Origin: Streptomyces sp. ASQP_92
Lineage (GTDB): Bacteria > Actinomycetota > Actinomycetes > Streptomycetales > Streptomycetaceae
Direction of reading: 5' to 3'
DNA: 64,000 nt
Assembly (NCBI RefSeq): GCF_025399895.1
Contig: NZ_JAODUA010000002.1
Coordinates: forward strand, 703,062-767,061
Positions 28,691 to 36,849 of the stretch are shown piece by piece; positions within the stretch are counted from its first letter, which is position 1; the number at the start of each line of letters is the position of its first letter. A model generated the notes under the pieces. It was not told where the DNA came from and ran no database searches. It saw nothing but the letters and a program-made list of their open reading frames with translations. The position numbers were made by a program, and so were the translations under genes.

Positions 28691-28901
28691 GCGGAACTCC
28701 TTTGAGGCGGCCGGGATTTCGGCCTGCTCGGTGGTCGCCCGTCGGCTTGGGTGCGCCGAGGGCGGCCGCGGACTGTGTGCGGCACGTGCACATCGCTGAG
28801 GTGAGACGCGCGCCTGTCGGCCTGGGTCGGGGCGACAAGCTGGACGGCAGCTTCGCAGGTCTGACCAGGCCATGCCAAGAGACCGGGCGGGTCCGGGGGA
28901 A

Positions 28902-28954
28902 TTGACAGGTTCGCGCTTGCGAGACCATGATTCCACTAGTTGACTAATGGAATC
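28902..28954 (+). promoter_or_regulatory. promoter and GntR-type operator of the ABC/GntR operon
   Basis: TTGACA at 28902-28907, an 18-base spacer and CATGAT at 28926-28931 form a good promoter. Overlapping and following it, at 28929-28954, is an inverted repeat with 12-base arms (GATTCCACTAGT and ACTAATGGAATC, 11 of 12 pairs) around TG. This is the form expected for a YtrA-type GntR repressor encoded at the end of the same operon. Confidence 0.75.
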
Positions 28955-28969
28955 GGTCGGAGGGGGAGC

Positions 28970-29914
28970 ATGAGCGGCACGGCCACTTCTGGTGGAGATG
29001 ACGACCGCTGGGCCCTGGAGGCGCACGGCCTCGGGAAGAAGTACCGCCGGGGGTGGGCACTGCGGGAGGAGTCCTTCCGGATTCCGGTCGGCCGGGTCTG
29101 CGGCCTGGTGGGTCCCAACGGGGCAGGGAAAAGCACCCTGTTGGGGATGGCGGCCCGGCTCGTCGAGCCGACGCGCGGCGAGCTGAGGATCTTCGGGCGC
29201 CCGGTCGGCGATCCGGCCGTGATGCCCCGGTACGCCTACCTCGGCCAGGACAAACCGCTGTTCAAGCGGTTCACCGTGGCGGAGTGCCTGCGCATGGGCC
29301 GGGAACTCAACCCGGGCTGGGACCAGGAGGCGGCCGAGCGGATCGTGCGCGAGGGGAATCTGCCGCCGGGCGCCAGGATCGGCAGCCTCTCGGGCGGTCA
29401 GCGCACCCGGGTCGCGTTCGCGCTCGCCTTCGGCAAGCGCCCCGACCTGCTGCTCCTGGACGAGCCGATGTCCGACCTCGATCCGCTCGCCCGGGACGAG
29501 ATCGGTTCCCTGCTCATGTCGGAGGTGGCCGAGCGCGGCACCACCGTCCTGATGTCGTCCCACATGCTCTCCGAGCTGGAGCACATGTGTGACTTCCTGC
29601 TGGTGATGGCCGAGGGGCGCGTCCGCATGGCCGGCGACACCGACGAACTGGTGCCGCTGCACACCGTGGTGACCGGTGTGACCACCCAGGGCCGACTGCC
29701 CGACGCGCTCGCCGCACACACGGTGGTCGATGTGCGCACCGCCGGGCGGCAGTTCACCGCCCTCGTCCGCCACGAGGGCCCCCTCGACCCCGCATGGCAG
29801 CTCGCCGAACCGAGCCTGGAGGAGGTGCTGCTCGGCTACCTGCGCCACCCGGAGGCACCCGCGCTGCTCTCTCCCACCGCGGTCCCCGGCCACCGAGAGG
29901 AGCACGCGGCATGA
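28970..29914 (+). CDS. ABC transporter ATP-binding protein
   Basis: 314 residues. Walker A GPNGAGKST, Q-loop region YLGQDKPLFKRF, signature LSGGQRTRVAFALA and Walker B LLLLDEPMSDLDP are all intact. The last 100 residues are an extra C-terminal domain, typical of drug-export-like or bacitracin-type ATPases. It is the first gene of the operon, starting at ATG 28970 with GGAGGGGGAGC upstream. Its stop overlaps the permease start (ATGA), which implies translational coupling. It energises the membrane protein that follows. Confidence 0.93.
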   Translation: MSGTATSGGDDDRWALEAHGLGKKYRRGWALREESFRIPVGRVCGLVGPNGAGKSTLLGMAARLVEPTRGELRIFGRPVGDPAVMPRYAYLGQDKPLFKRFTVAECLRMGRELNPGWDQEAAERIVREGNLPPGARIGSLSGGQRTRVAFALAFGKRPDLLLLDEPMSDLDPLARDEIGSLLMSEVAERGTTVLMSSHMLSELEHMCDFLLVMAEGRVRMAGDTDELVPLHTVVTGVTTQGRLPDALAAHTVVDVRTAGRQFTALVRHEGPLDPAWQLAEPSLEEVLLGYLRHPEAPALLSPTAVPGHREEHAA

Positions 29915-30897
29915 GCACCCTCACTCGCACCGCCACACGACAGGATGCCCGGTTCGCCGGTCGCAGGCGGCTGCGCGGACTCGCCTGGCTGATGGTGCGT
30001 CAGCATCGGGCCGCCCTCATCGCCTGCGCCGTCGTGACGGTCATCGGCGCGGCCTGGATCATTCACGAGCGCGGTACCACGCTGGACACACTGCACGGCG
30101 CCGGCTGGCCCGCGAAGCCCGCCGAGGACCTCGACGGCGCCATGCTCCAACGCCTCGACAACTCCTTCAACCAGGTCGCCAACTACCTCGGATATCTGCC
30201 CCTGTTGTTCGGTGTGTTCATCGGGGCCCCGCTGATCTCCTCCGATCAGGAACACGGCACCGTCCGTCTCGTCGCCACCCAGTCGGTGCCCCGGCTGCAC
30301 TGGATCTGGTGGAAGCTCGGCCTCGCGCTGGGCCTCGTCACGGCGACCACCGGGGTCCTGGGCGCGCTGTTCGGCTGGTGGTGGCGGCCCGTCCGTCCCG
30401 TGGTGTCCAGCAACTGGCTGGACGGCACGGTCTTCGTCGGCACCCTGCCGGTGCTGACCGCGCTCACCTTGTTCACCACCTCCCTCGGCATCGCCATCGG
30501 TGTGCTCGCGCGACGCGCGGTGACCGCCATGGTGCTCACCTTCTTCACCTCGGCGGCCGCGCTCATCGTGGCCGACTACCTCAAGCCCCGGCTCGCCACG
30601 CCCCGCCGGATCGCCTTCCCCCTGCACTCCAAGCCGCCGTCGCAACTCACCGGCGCGGTCCAGGTCGACCAATGGGTGGGCACCGCCTCCGGCAAGGTCT
30701 ACGGCTGGGGAACATGTATGAACGACAGTGACGCCGACGCCTGCCGCGCCCGACTGGGCATCGTCAACTCGGTGTGGGACTACTTCGGTTACGACCAGAT
30801 GGCCACGCTCCAATGGACGGCGGCCGGTCTCCTGCTGGGCGCGAGCGTGCTCCTGGTGGCCCTGGCGGTGTGGCGCACCCGGCGCCAGGCCCTGTAG
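29911..30897 (+). CDS. ABC-2-type transporter permease
   Basis: 328 residues with about six hydrophobic spans: ALIACAVVTVIGAAWII near 35, YLGYLPLLFGVFIGAPL near 95, WKLGLALGLVTATTGVLGALF near 140, TLPVLTALTLFTTSLGIAIG, VLTFFTSAAALIV and a C-terminal LLLGASVLLVALAVW. A large extracellular loop before the last span contains two Cys (GTCMNDSDADACRARL), which may form a disulfide. It pairs with the ATPase to form the exporter. Substrate is unknown; a link to cell-wall-active compounds is only a family habit. Confidence 0.85.
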   Translation: MSTLTRTATRQDARFAGRRRLRGLAWLMVRQHRAALIACAVVTVIGAAWIIHERGTTLDTLHGAGWPAKPAEDLDGAMLQRLDNSFNQVANYLGYLPLLFGVFIGAPLISSDQEHGTVRLVATQSVPRLHWIWWKLGLALGLVTATTGVLGALFGWWWRPVRPVVSSNWLDGTVFVGTLPVLTALTLFTTSLGIAIGVLARRAVTAMVLTFFTSAAALIVADYLKPRLATPRRIAFPLHSKPPSQLTGAVQVDQWVGTASGKVYGWGTCMNDSDADACRARLGIVNSVWDYFGYDQMATLQWTAAGLLLGASVLLVALAVWRTRRQAL

Positions 30898-30958
30898 CGC
30901 CGGCCCCGCGTGCGGGCCGGGACGAGATCGTGAAGACGAGAGGAAGGAGGCGGGTGCG

Positions 30959-31363
30959 ATGGTCGTGTTCCGCATAGAACGACGCAGCGGAGTGCCCGCG
31001 TACCTCCAGATCGTCCACCAGGTGGAACAGGCCCTGCGCATGGGGGCGCTGAGCGAGGGGGACCGGCTGCCCACCGCGGCCCAGGTCGCCGCCGATACGA
31101 AGGTCAACCCCAACACCACGCTCAAGGCGTACCGGGAGCTGGAGCGGTCCGGTCTTGTCGAGGTGCGCCAAGGCGCGGGCACGTTCATCACCCGCTCCCT
31201 CGCCGCCCCGCAGGACGAACCGGATTCGCCGCTCCGGACCCGGCTCGCCGACTGGATGCGGGAGGCCGCCGCCGTCGGGCTGACGGAACGGGAGGTCACG
31301 GCCCTGTTCGAGCGGGTCCGCGCCCAGTTGTTCGCCTCGCCGTCCGGTTCTGCTCAGGAGTGA
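30959..31363 (+). CDS. GntR-family (YtrA-like) transcriptional regulator
   Basis: 134 residues. The GntR winged helix is clear: GVPAYLQIVHQVEQALRMG, LPTAAQVAADTKVNPNTTLK, AYRELERSGLVEVRQGAGTF. The short C-terminal helix region, without a ligand-binding domain, is typical of the YtrA subfamily, which represses its own ABC operon. The ATG at 30959 has GGAAGGAGG upstream. It lies 61 bases after the permease on the same strand, and the palindrome over the operon promoter is its likely target. Confidence 0.93.
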   Translation: MVVFRIERRSGVPAYLQIVHQVEQALRMGALSEGDRLPTAAQVAADTKVNPNTTLKAYRELERSGLVEVRQGAGTFITRSLAAPQDEPDSPLRTRLADWMREAAAVGLTEREVTALFERVRAQLFASPSGSAQE

Positions 31364-31489
31364 GCCGGGCTCGCTGTCTCGCGGCTCGTTCTCGTGGGTC
31401 ACGCTGGCCGGTTGTGAGCTGGCCGTGAGGGTCGCGCGCCGAGAGGATGCTCCCCTGCTGGGTGGGGTTACCAAGAGGGGTGGAAGCCG

Positions 31490-33067
31490 ATGCGGTTACG
31501 ACGAAGGGGAATGCCGGACAGAAGGGGCGGGGCGATCGGGCGGGGCCTGGTCGCCGTGGCCATCGCCTGCGCCGGGGTGACGGGAGCGCCCGCGGCCGCG
31601 CAGGCCGCGGCCGCCGAAACCGCCACCACGACCGCCGCATGCTCCACGGACTCCGGCGCCCAGGGCCTGGCGAGCAGGCCGGTCTCCGACAGCCTGGTCT
31701 CCGTGGACCGCACCGACGGCCGGATCGCCCAGTTCCAGCTGTTCTACGACGCCTCGGCGACCGGGGGCCTGCCCTTCGTCTGGCACCGCGAACAGGACGC
31801 GCCGGGCGGTGCGTACGGGGCCTGGCGGCGGGTGAGCGCGGCGACGGTCGGCCCCAAGAGCTACTACATCACCGCGATGGAGAACTCGGCCGGCCACCTG
31901 GAACTGCTCTTCTCCACCTACGGGACGTTCTGCCACGCCGTCGAGAACGGGGGCGCGGGGGTCTGGAGCCGGCCCGAGGCGTTCGGGCTCGCGCCGACGC
32001 CGTACCACGGCGGAGTCGTGCTGTTCAAAGAGCGGGACGGCAGCATCGACGCCTTCGCCTCCGGGTCGAGGACCGGCAACACCTTGGAGGTGCGCCACCA
32101 GCGGAACGCGGAATCCGGCTGGGGCCCGGTCCTGACCCTGGGTCCGGTCCCCGGTCAGGACGTGGGTCTGAGTCAGCCGAGCACGGTGGACCAACTCCCG
32201 GACGGGCGGCTGCACCTGACGGCCCGTGAGTGGAACCGGGACCGCATGTGGGAGGTCTACCAGGCGTTCCCCGGTGGCGGATGGGACCCCTGGCACCTCG
32301 TGGCCCCGGCCCAGCCCACGACGGCGGCGCCCAGGGCGGTCGCCTCGACCGACACCGCCGCCCCCGAGCTGAACGTGAACCGTACGACGGGCCTTCGGGA
32401 CGGCGACATCGTCAGGTTCACCATCGCGGGCGGCCCGCCCCGGGACTACGTCTGGGTCAAGGAGTGCGCGCCATCGGCGTCCGTGACCACCTGCGACGAC
32501 GACACGGGCCGCCAGTTCCGGGTCTACCCGGACGGCACCTACCAGCTCTCACCGAAGAAGCTGTACGCCCAACTCGCCACCACGGCAGGGACGTTCGACT
32601 GCCGCACGGCGGCCTCCGGCAACCCGTGCACCCTCGCCCTCACGGACAACACCGGCGCGCTGCTCACCACCGTCCCGCTGCGCTTCGCCCCGCACGCGCC
32701 CCTGGAGGCTCCGCCCACGCTGAACGTGACCCCCGACGTGGGCCTCGTGGACGGCCAGGCGGTACGGGCGACGGGCAAGGGGTACGAGCCGCAGTTCCAC
32801 GCCCTCGTCATGGAGTGCGCCGGCGGTTCCGCCGACACCTTCGGCTGCCGCCCCCGCTCCAGGCCGCCGGCCACCAGTGACAGCGGACGCCTTGACGAGG
32901 CCGTCACCCTGTCGGCGACGTTCACCGCGATCGACGGCCGCACCATCGACTGCCGTGCGGCGCACGCCTGCGAACTGGTGGTCTTCGGCACGCGGGTGCG
33001 CGGCCCCGAGACGGTGCGGCACCCCCTCGCCTTCGTACCGACGGCACCCGCGGCTCCGGGAGGCTGA
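31490..33067 (+). CDS. secreted protein: propeller-like lectin region plus two neocarzinostatin-like domains
   Basis: 525 residues. A Sec signal (GLVAVAIACAGVTGAPAAAQA) precedes residues 60-275, which repeat a W/Y-rich pattern (FVWHREQDAPGG, ELLFSTYG, LFKERDGSIDAF, VRHQRNAESGWGP) like beta-propeller lectins. Residues 292-400 and 408-516 are two copies of the neocarzinostatin/actinoxanthin fold (PELNVNRTTGLRDGD and PTLNVTPDVGLVDGQ). Each has two cysteine pairs (326/335 and 371/380; 443/453 and 488/494), matching the known short-loop disulfides of neocarzinostatin (37/47 and 88/93). No enediyne synthase genes are here. Function is unknown. Confidence 0.75.
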   Translation: MRLRRRGMPDRRGGAIGRGLVAVAIACAGVTGAPAAAQAAAAETATTTAACSTDSGAQGLASRPVSDSLVSVDRTDGRIAQFQLFYDASATGGLPFVWHREQDAPGGAYGAWRRVSAATVGPKSYYITAMENSAGHLELLFSTYGTFCHAVENGGAGVWSRPEAFGLAPTPYHGGVVLFKERDGSIDAFASGSRTGNTLEVRHQRNAESGWGPVLTLGPVPGQDVGLSQPSTVDQLPDGRLHLTAREWNRDRMWEVYQAFPGGGWDPWHLVAPAQPTTAAPRAVASTDTAAPELNVNRTTGLRDGDIVRFTIAGGPPRDYVWVKECAPSASVTTCDDDTGRQFRVYPDGTYQLSPKKLYAQLATTAGTFDCRTAASGNPCTLALTDNTGALLTTVPLRFAPHAPLEAPPTLNVTPDVGLVDGQAVRATGKGYEPQFHALVMECAGGSADTFGCRPRSRPPATSDSGRLDEAVTLSATFTAIDGRTIDCRAAHACELVVFGTRVRGPETVRHPLAFVPTAPAAPGG

Positions 33068-33075
33068 ACCGACCC

Positions 33076-34236
33076 TCACCGGTAGGGCCGGAAGAACGCG
33101 CGCAGCTCCTCCGCATACGACTCGGGCTCCTCGAACGGGGCGAAGTGGCCGCCGCGTTCCGGCTCCGTCACATAGGTGGCGTTCGCCGTACGTTCCAGCC
33201 AGGCGCGCGGCGGCCGGACGACATCGCCGCCGAAGATGGAGAACCCGGACGGCACGTCGACCCGGCGGGCGAGCTGCGCGGGCGGGATCGCGGCGTTCGC
33301 GCGGTACATACGCATCGACGAGCCGATGGTCTTCGTCAGCCAGTAGATGGTGATGTTGGTGAGGATCTCGTCCTTGGTGAAGCTCCGCTCGATGTCGCCC
33401 TCGCAGTCGCTCCACGAGCGGAGCTTCTCGACGATCCAGGCGGCGAGTCCGGCCGGCGAGTCGGTGAGCCCGAAGGCGGCGGTCTGCGGCTTCGTGCGGT
33501 GCATCGCGGCGTACGCACCCTCGGTCGCGCCCCAGCCGGCGACGGCCGCGAGCCAGTCGCGCTCCTCGGGGGCCAGGTCCGCCGGGTCGCCGGTGAAGAG
33601 GGGAATGCCCGCGTCGGTGCGGTGGACCGCCACCACCCGGTCGGGGTGGTCGAGCGCGAGGTAGCGGCTCACATGGCTGCCGATGTCACCGCCCGCCGCA
33701 CCGAACCGCTCGTAGCCGAGCACACCCATGAGCTCCGCCCACAGGCCCGCCACGGCGATGGAGTCGAGCGGCGCCCCATCGGGACGCTGTGAATACCCGA
33801 ACCCCGGAACGTCGGGTACGACCACGTCGAACGCGTCGGCGGGGTCGCCGCCGTGTGCCCCCGGGTCGGTGAGCAGCGGAACGACCTTGGAGTAGCGCCA
33901 GAACGAGTCCGGCCAGCCGTGGGTGAGGATCAGCGGCAGCACGGGTCCGGCCGGTGCGACCGCACGGGCGTGTACGAAGTGGATCCCGAGGCCGCCGACC
34001 GGGACACGGAAGCGGGGGAGGCGGGCGAGCGCCGCCTCCTGCGCCGGCCAGTCGAAGCCGTCCGCCCAGTAGGCGACGAGTTCGCGAAGGTAGTCGAGAT
34101 CGGTTCCGAGCGCCCAGCCGGCGTCCTGCGGCGCATCGGGCCAGCGGGTCGCACGCAGCCGCGTGCGGAGGTCGTCGAGTGCCGAGGGCGCGGTCTGCGG
34201 GAGGAACGGCTCGGGGCCGGGCAGTACGTCGGACAT
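33076..34236 (-). CDS. epoxide hydrolase (EHN/alpha-beta hydrolase type)
   Basis: 386 residues. The N-terminal EHN region (LRTRLRATRWPDAP, W-rich) precedes an alpha/beta-hydrolase core. Signatures: HGWPDSFWRY oxyanion loop, nucleophile Asp184 in GGDIGSHVSRY and C-terminal His in GGHFAPFEEP. Tyr residues that activate the epoxide are likely in the cap. This is the microsomal-epoxide-hydrolase-like family that adds water to epoxides. ATG at 34236 has GGTAGGGTG upstream. The stop codons of this gene and the convergent neocarzinostatin-like gene are only 8 bases apart. Confidence 0.9.
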   Translation of the reverse strand: MSDVLPGPEPFLPQTAPSALDDLRTRLRATRWPDAPQDAGWALGTDLDYLRELVAYWADGFDWPAQEAALARLPRFRVPVGGLGIHFVHARAVAPAGPVLPLILTHGWPDSFWRYSKVVPLLTDPGAHGGDPADAFDVVVPDVPGFGYSQRPDGAPLDSIAVAGLWAELMGVLGYERFGAAGGDIGSHVSRYLALDHPDRVVAVHRTDAGIPLFTGDPADLAPEERDWLAAVAGWGATEGAYAAMHRTKPQTAAFGLTDSPAGLAAWIVEKLRSWSDCEGDIERSFTKDEILTNITIYWLTKTIGSSMRMYRANAAIPPAQLARRVDVPSGFSIFGGDVVRPPRAWLERTANATYVTEPERGGHFAPFEEPESYAEELRAFFRPYR

Positions 34237-34372
34237 GCCACGCACCCTACCGATGGCCCGCCCCCGGCCGGCATGTCCCGCCTCCTCAACGCCCTTGATG
34301 GCGGCGCCTGTTCAGGGATGCCGGGCAGGTATGTCGTTGCGGGGCCGGGAGCGGCGCCGTAGGGTCACGCTC

Positions 34373-34753
34373 ATGTCCCTGGATGTGCGGTTGCGTCAAG
34401 CCCTGCCCGAAGCGATGCGCGCCCGCGACAAGGCGGCGGTGCGAGCGCTGCGCACCGCGCTCGCGGCGCTGGACAACGCCGGAGCGGTGTCGGTCGGAGC
34501 GGCCGCACCGCGCGGCCGGTCCATCGAGGAGTCGCCGGTCGGTGCCGGCGCCACGGAGGTGGCGCGGCGTGAGCTGAGCGAGGCCGAGATGGCGGATGTC
34601 GTACGCGTGGAGATCGCCGAACGGCTCGCCGCGGCAAGGGAGTTGACGGATCCCGTGCACGCCGAGCGGGCCTCCGGGCTCCATGACGAAGTCGCCGTGC
34701 TGCGCCGGTTTCTCGACGGGCCGGAAGGCGACGGAGGTATTGGCTCACGGTAG
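34373..34753 (+). CDS. GatB/YqeY domain protein
   Basis: 126 residues, all helical. MSLDVRLRQALPEAMRARDKA starts the YqeY fold, and EAEMADVVRVEIAERLAAARELT is a second conserved part. YqeY resembles the tail domain of GatB, the tRNA amidotransferase subunit; free-standing forms may bind tRNA, with no established role. The usual VLxxEIKRR-type motif is replaced by ALRTALAALDNAGA. ATG at 34373. Confidence 0.82.
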   Translation: MSLDVRLRQALPEAMRARDKAAVRALRTALAALDNAGAVSVGAAAPRGRSIEESPVGAGATEVARRELSEAEMADVVRVEIAERLAAARELTDPVHAERASGLHDEVAVLRRFLDGPEGDGGIGSR

Positions 34754-34774
34754 GGCGTCGGGCACCTCAGGCCG

Positions 34775-34806
34775 AAGGCCGGCACCCCGTAAGGGATGCC
34801 GGCCTT
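34775..34806 (+). terminator. terminator of the YqeY-like gene
   Basis: AAGGCCGGCA and TGCCGGCCTT pair perfectly over 10 bp, with CCC/GGG closing the loop, 21 bases after the stop. CTTCTC follows. Confidence 0.8.
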
Positions 34807-34854
34807 CTCACCGCAGGCGCCGTGGCGGCGGCGCCACCCGGTGGCTGAGGGTGG

Positions 34855-35307
34855 TCAGCGGTGGCGCCACGACTTGGTGGCGATCACGTGCTTGTGGTTG
34901 TCGCGCAGGGTGGCCGTGTCCTTGCTGTTGTCCCAGGCGTAGTCGCGGCGGTTCTGGTAGACGTCGCGGTTGGTGTCACGGCCCTTGCCGGTGTGCACCT
35001 TCACGGAGTGGTGGCCGGCCAGGCGCAGGTTGTGGAACGTGTAGCTCTGGTGGGCCCGGTCGGTGAGGGTCCAGCCCCGGAGGTTCACCGTGCCGCGGCC
35101 CGTGTTGGTGATGGTGACCCACTCGGCGTTGAGGCTTTTCTGGGAGTGGTCGTCGTGCCCGGGGCTGTCGTACTGGATCGCTCCGAAGACGATGGGGGAG
35201 CGGGGGGTCGGCCGGGCGGTGGCCGAGGCGGGGACGGCAGCGGCCGCGGCGAGGCCGGAGGCGGCCAGTACGAGTGCGGCGACGCGGGTGGCGGTGCGAG
35301 GAGACAT
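34855..35307 (-). CDS. secreted lamin-tail-domain (LTD) protein
   Basis: 150 residues. A Sec signal (ATRVAALVLAASGLAAAAAVPASA) is followed by an Ig-like lamin-tail domain with its typical core LNAEWVTITNTGRGTVNLRG, WTLTDRAHQSYTF and the closing VYQNRRDYAWDNSKDTATLRD. Bacterial LTD domains occur on secreted proteins and are thought to bind DNA or other ligands at the surface. This one has no catalytic partner. ATG at 35307 with GGGAGTTC upstream. The C-terminus is basic (KSWRHR). Confidence 0.85.
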   Translation of the reverse strand: MSPRTATRVAALVLAASGLAAAAAVPASATARPTPRSPIVFGAIQYDSPGHDDHSQKSLNAEWVTITNTGRGTVNLRGWTLTDRAHQSYTFHNLRLAGHHSVKVHTGKGRDTNRDVYQNRRDYAWDNSKDTATLRDNHKHVIATKSWRHR

Positions 35308-35619
35308 GTGAACTCCCGGTTCTCGACGCCCAGGGCTGGCGCCCGAGGGGGTCGAACGGTGTGAAGACCGGCGCTGGTTCGGCCGGACACCCACACTGTG
35401 GCCCGGGTCCGAGCGGGCCGTGCGGAGAAATGCCACACGTGACCAAACAGGGAATATGACACACCGTCAGAGATCACGGCGCGTACGCCCCCGCGCGCGT
35501 GGATCACCGCGCTCCCCATGGTGGCGGGAAGCCCACCGGTGGGGCGGGGGGTCAGCCCGTGGGCGGGTCGGGGGGCTGGCCCCATGGTCCGAGTGCCGCT
35601 CGTGGGCGACGCTCGAAGC
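35308..35619. other. divergent intergenic region
   Basis: These 312 bases hold the promoters of the lamin-tail gene (leftward) and the membrane-protein gene (rightward). Several GC-rich short inverted repeats are present (for example around 35520-35590), but no clear -35/-10 pair or operator. Confidence 0.5.
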
Positions 35620-36702
35620 ATGTTCCGTACGCCTCTGACCAACGGGTTCCTGCGTACCGCGAGCGCCGCGGCGCACCTCCGGCTGTTCGTCCTCGTCGGT
35701 GTCGTCACCGTCCTGGTGACCCGCGCATTCCTGGCGCTCACCGGCTACCCGAAGCTCGGGGGAGGGGCGGGCAACGGCGGCCTGCACATCTCCCACATGC
35801 TGTGGGGCGGGCTGCTGATGCTGGCCGGGTTGCTCGTGATGCTGGTGTTCACCGGTGCGGCCTCGCGTCGGCGGGGTGCGGTCGCCGGTGGGGTCGGCTT
35901 CGGCCTGTTCATCGACGAGGTGGGGAAACTGGTGGCCACCGACGGCTACTTCTACCGGCCCGCCCCCGGGATCATCTATCTGACGTTCGTCGCGCTGACA
36001 GGCCTCGCCTGGTGGGTGACGCGGATGGGACGTGCGGACCGGGCGGCATCGAGCACCATCCGCGCCGCCTCCGCCGCCGACACGGCACTCCAGGGCATCC
36101 TGTGCGGCCTGTCCGCCCAGGACCGGAGCGAGGCGCTCGACCGCCTGCGCGCCGGCGGGGCCCCCACCGCCGAACTGGACAAGGCCCTTGTCGCCCTGCT
36201 CGAAGCGGTGCCCGAGCGCCCGGCCCCCCGGCCCCACCCGTACGACGCGGCGGTGCGGCGCGCGTATGCGTGGCTGGTCACGCAGGTGTCCGGCACGCGA
36301 GGGCTGATCCACCTCGTCGCCTGGGGAACGACCCTTCAGGCGGCGGTCCTGCTGGTCGGGGTGGCGTCCGAAGGACTCACGGGTGGCCTCGCCGGAGAGA
36401 CCCAGTGGGCGGCCATCGCGGGAGCGCTCGCCTGCTCCCTGGCCTCTCTGGTGCTCTCCGTGCGCGGCACGGCCCTGTTGCGCCGGGACACCAACGCGGC
36501 GCTGCGCACCCTGCGCGCCGCACTCCTCGTGGACCTGCTCCTGGGCCAGGTCTTCAAGTTCACGATCAACCAGTTCTCGGGAGTGGCCGGCTGGCTCATC
36601 AGCCTGGCGCTGCTCTCCGTACTGTCCCTGCAAGTGACGCACCGTCAGGCTGTGCGGACGAAGGCCTCCGGGCCTCTCTCGGCGACGAGGCAGACGGTGT
36701 GA
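35620..36702 (+). CDS. multi-pass integral membrane protein, function unknown
   Basis: About 360 residues. Hydrophobic spans include LFVLVGVVTVLVTRAFLAL, MLWGGLLMLAGLLVMLVF, GVGFGLFIDEVGKLV, IIYLTFVALTGLAWWV, and after a cytoplasmic helical part (about 130-215), TLQAAVLLVGVA, AIAGALACSLASLVLSV and WLISLALLSVLSL. Acidic residues in the third span (IDEVGK) may matter for transport. I do not recognise the family. The ATG at 35620 is chosen; longer in-frame starts add non-hydrophobic sequence. Confidence 0.65.
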   Translation: MFRTPLTNGFLRTASAAAHLRLFVLVGVVTVLVTRAFLALTGYPKLGGGAGNGGLHISHMLWGGLLMLAGLLVMLVFTGAASRRRGAVAGGVGFGLFIDEVGKLVATDGYFYRPAPGIIYLTFVALTGLAWWVTRMGRADRAASSTIRAASAADTALQGILCGLSAQDRSEALDRLRAGGAPTAELDKALVALLEAVPERPAPRPHPYDAAVRRAYAWLVTQVSGTRGLIHLVAWGTTLQAAVLLVGVASEGLTGGLAGETQWAAIAGALACSLASLVLSVRGTALLRRDTNAALRTLRAALLVDLLLGQVFKFTINQFSGVAGWLISLALLSVLSLQVTHRQAVRTKASGPLSATRQTV

Positions 36703-36849
36703 CCCGCGTCGGCAGGGGCCTCGGGCCGGGTGTGCCGACGCGGGGCGGATGCCCGCGCCGGCACCGTCTCACGGCATGCTGAGCCAGAGCGCGACGGCCG
36801 GGAACAGGAGGACCCCCGTGAGTGTGAGGGAGACCAGCAGGCACCCGGG

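Noticed and set aside
31490..33067. An enediyne biosynthetic cluster
   Set aside because: Only the carrier-like domains are present; no PKSE, thioesterase or sugar genes are found in the window.
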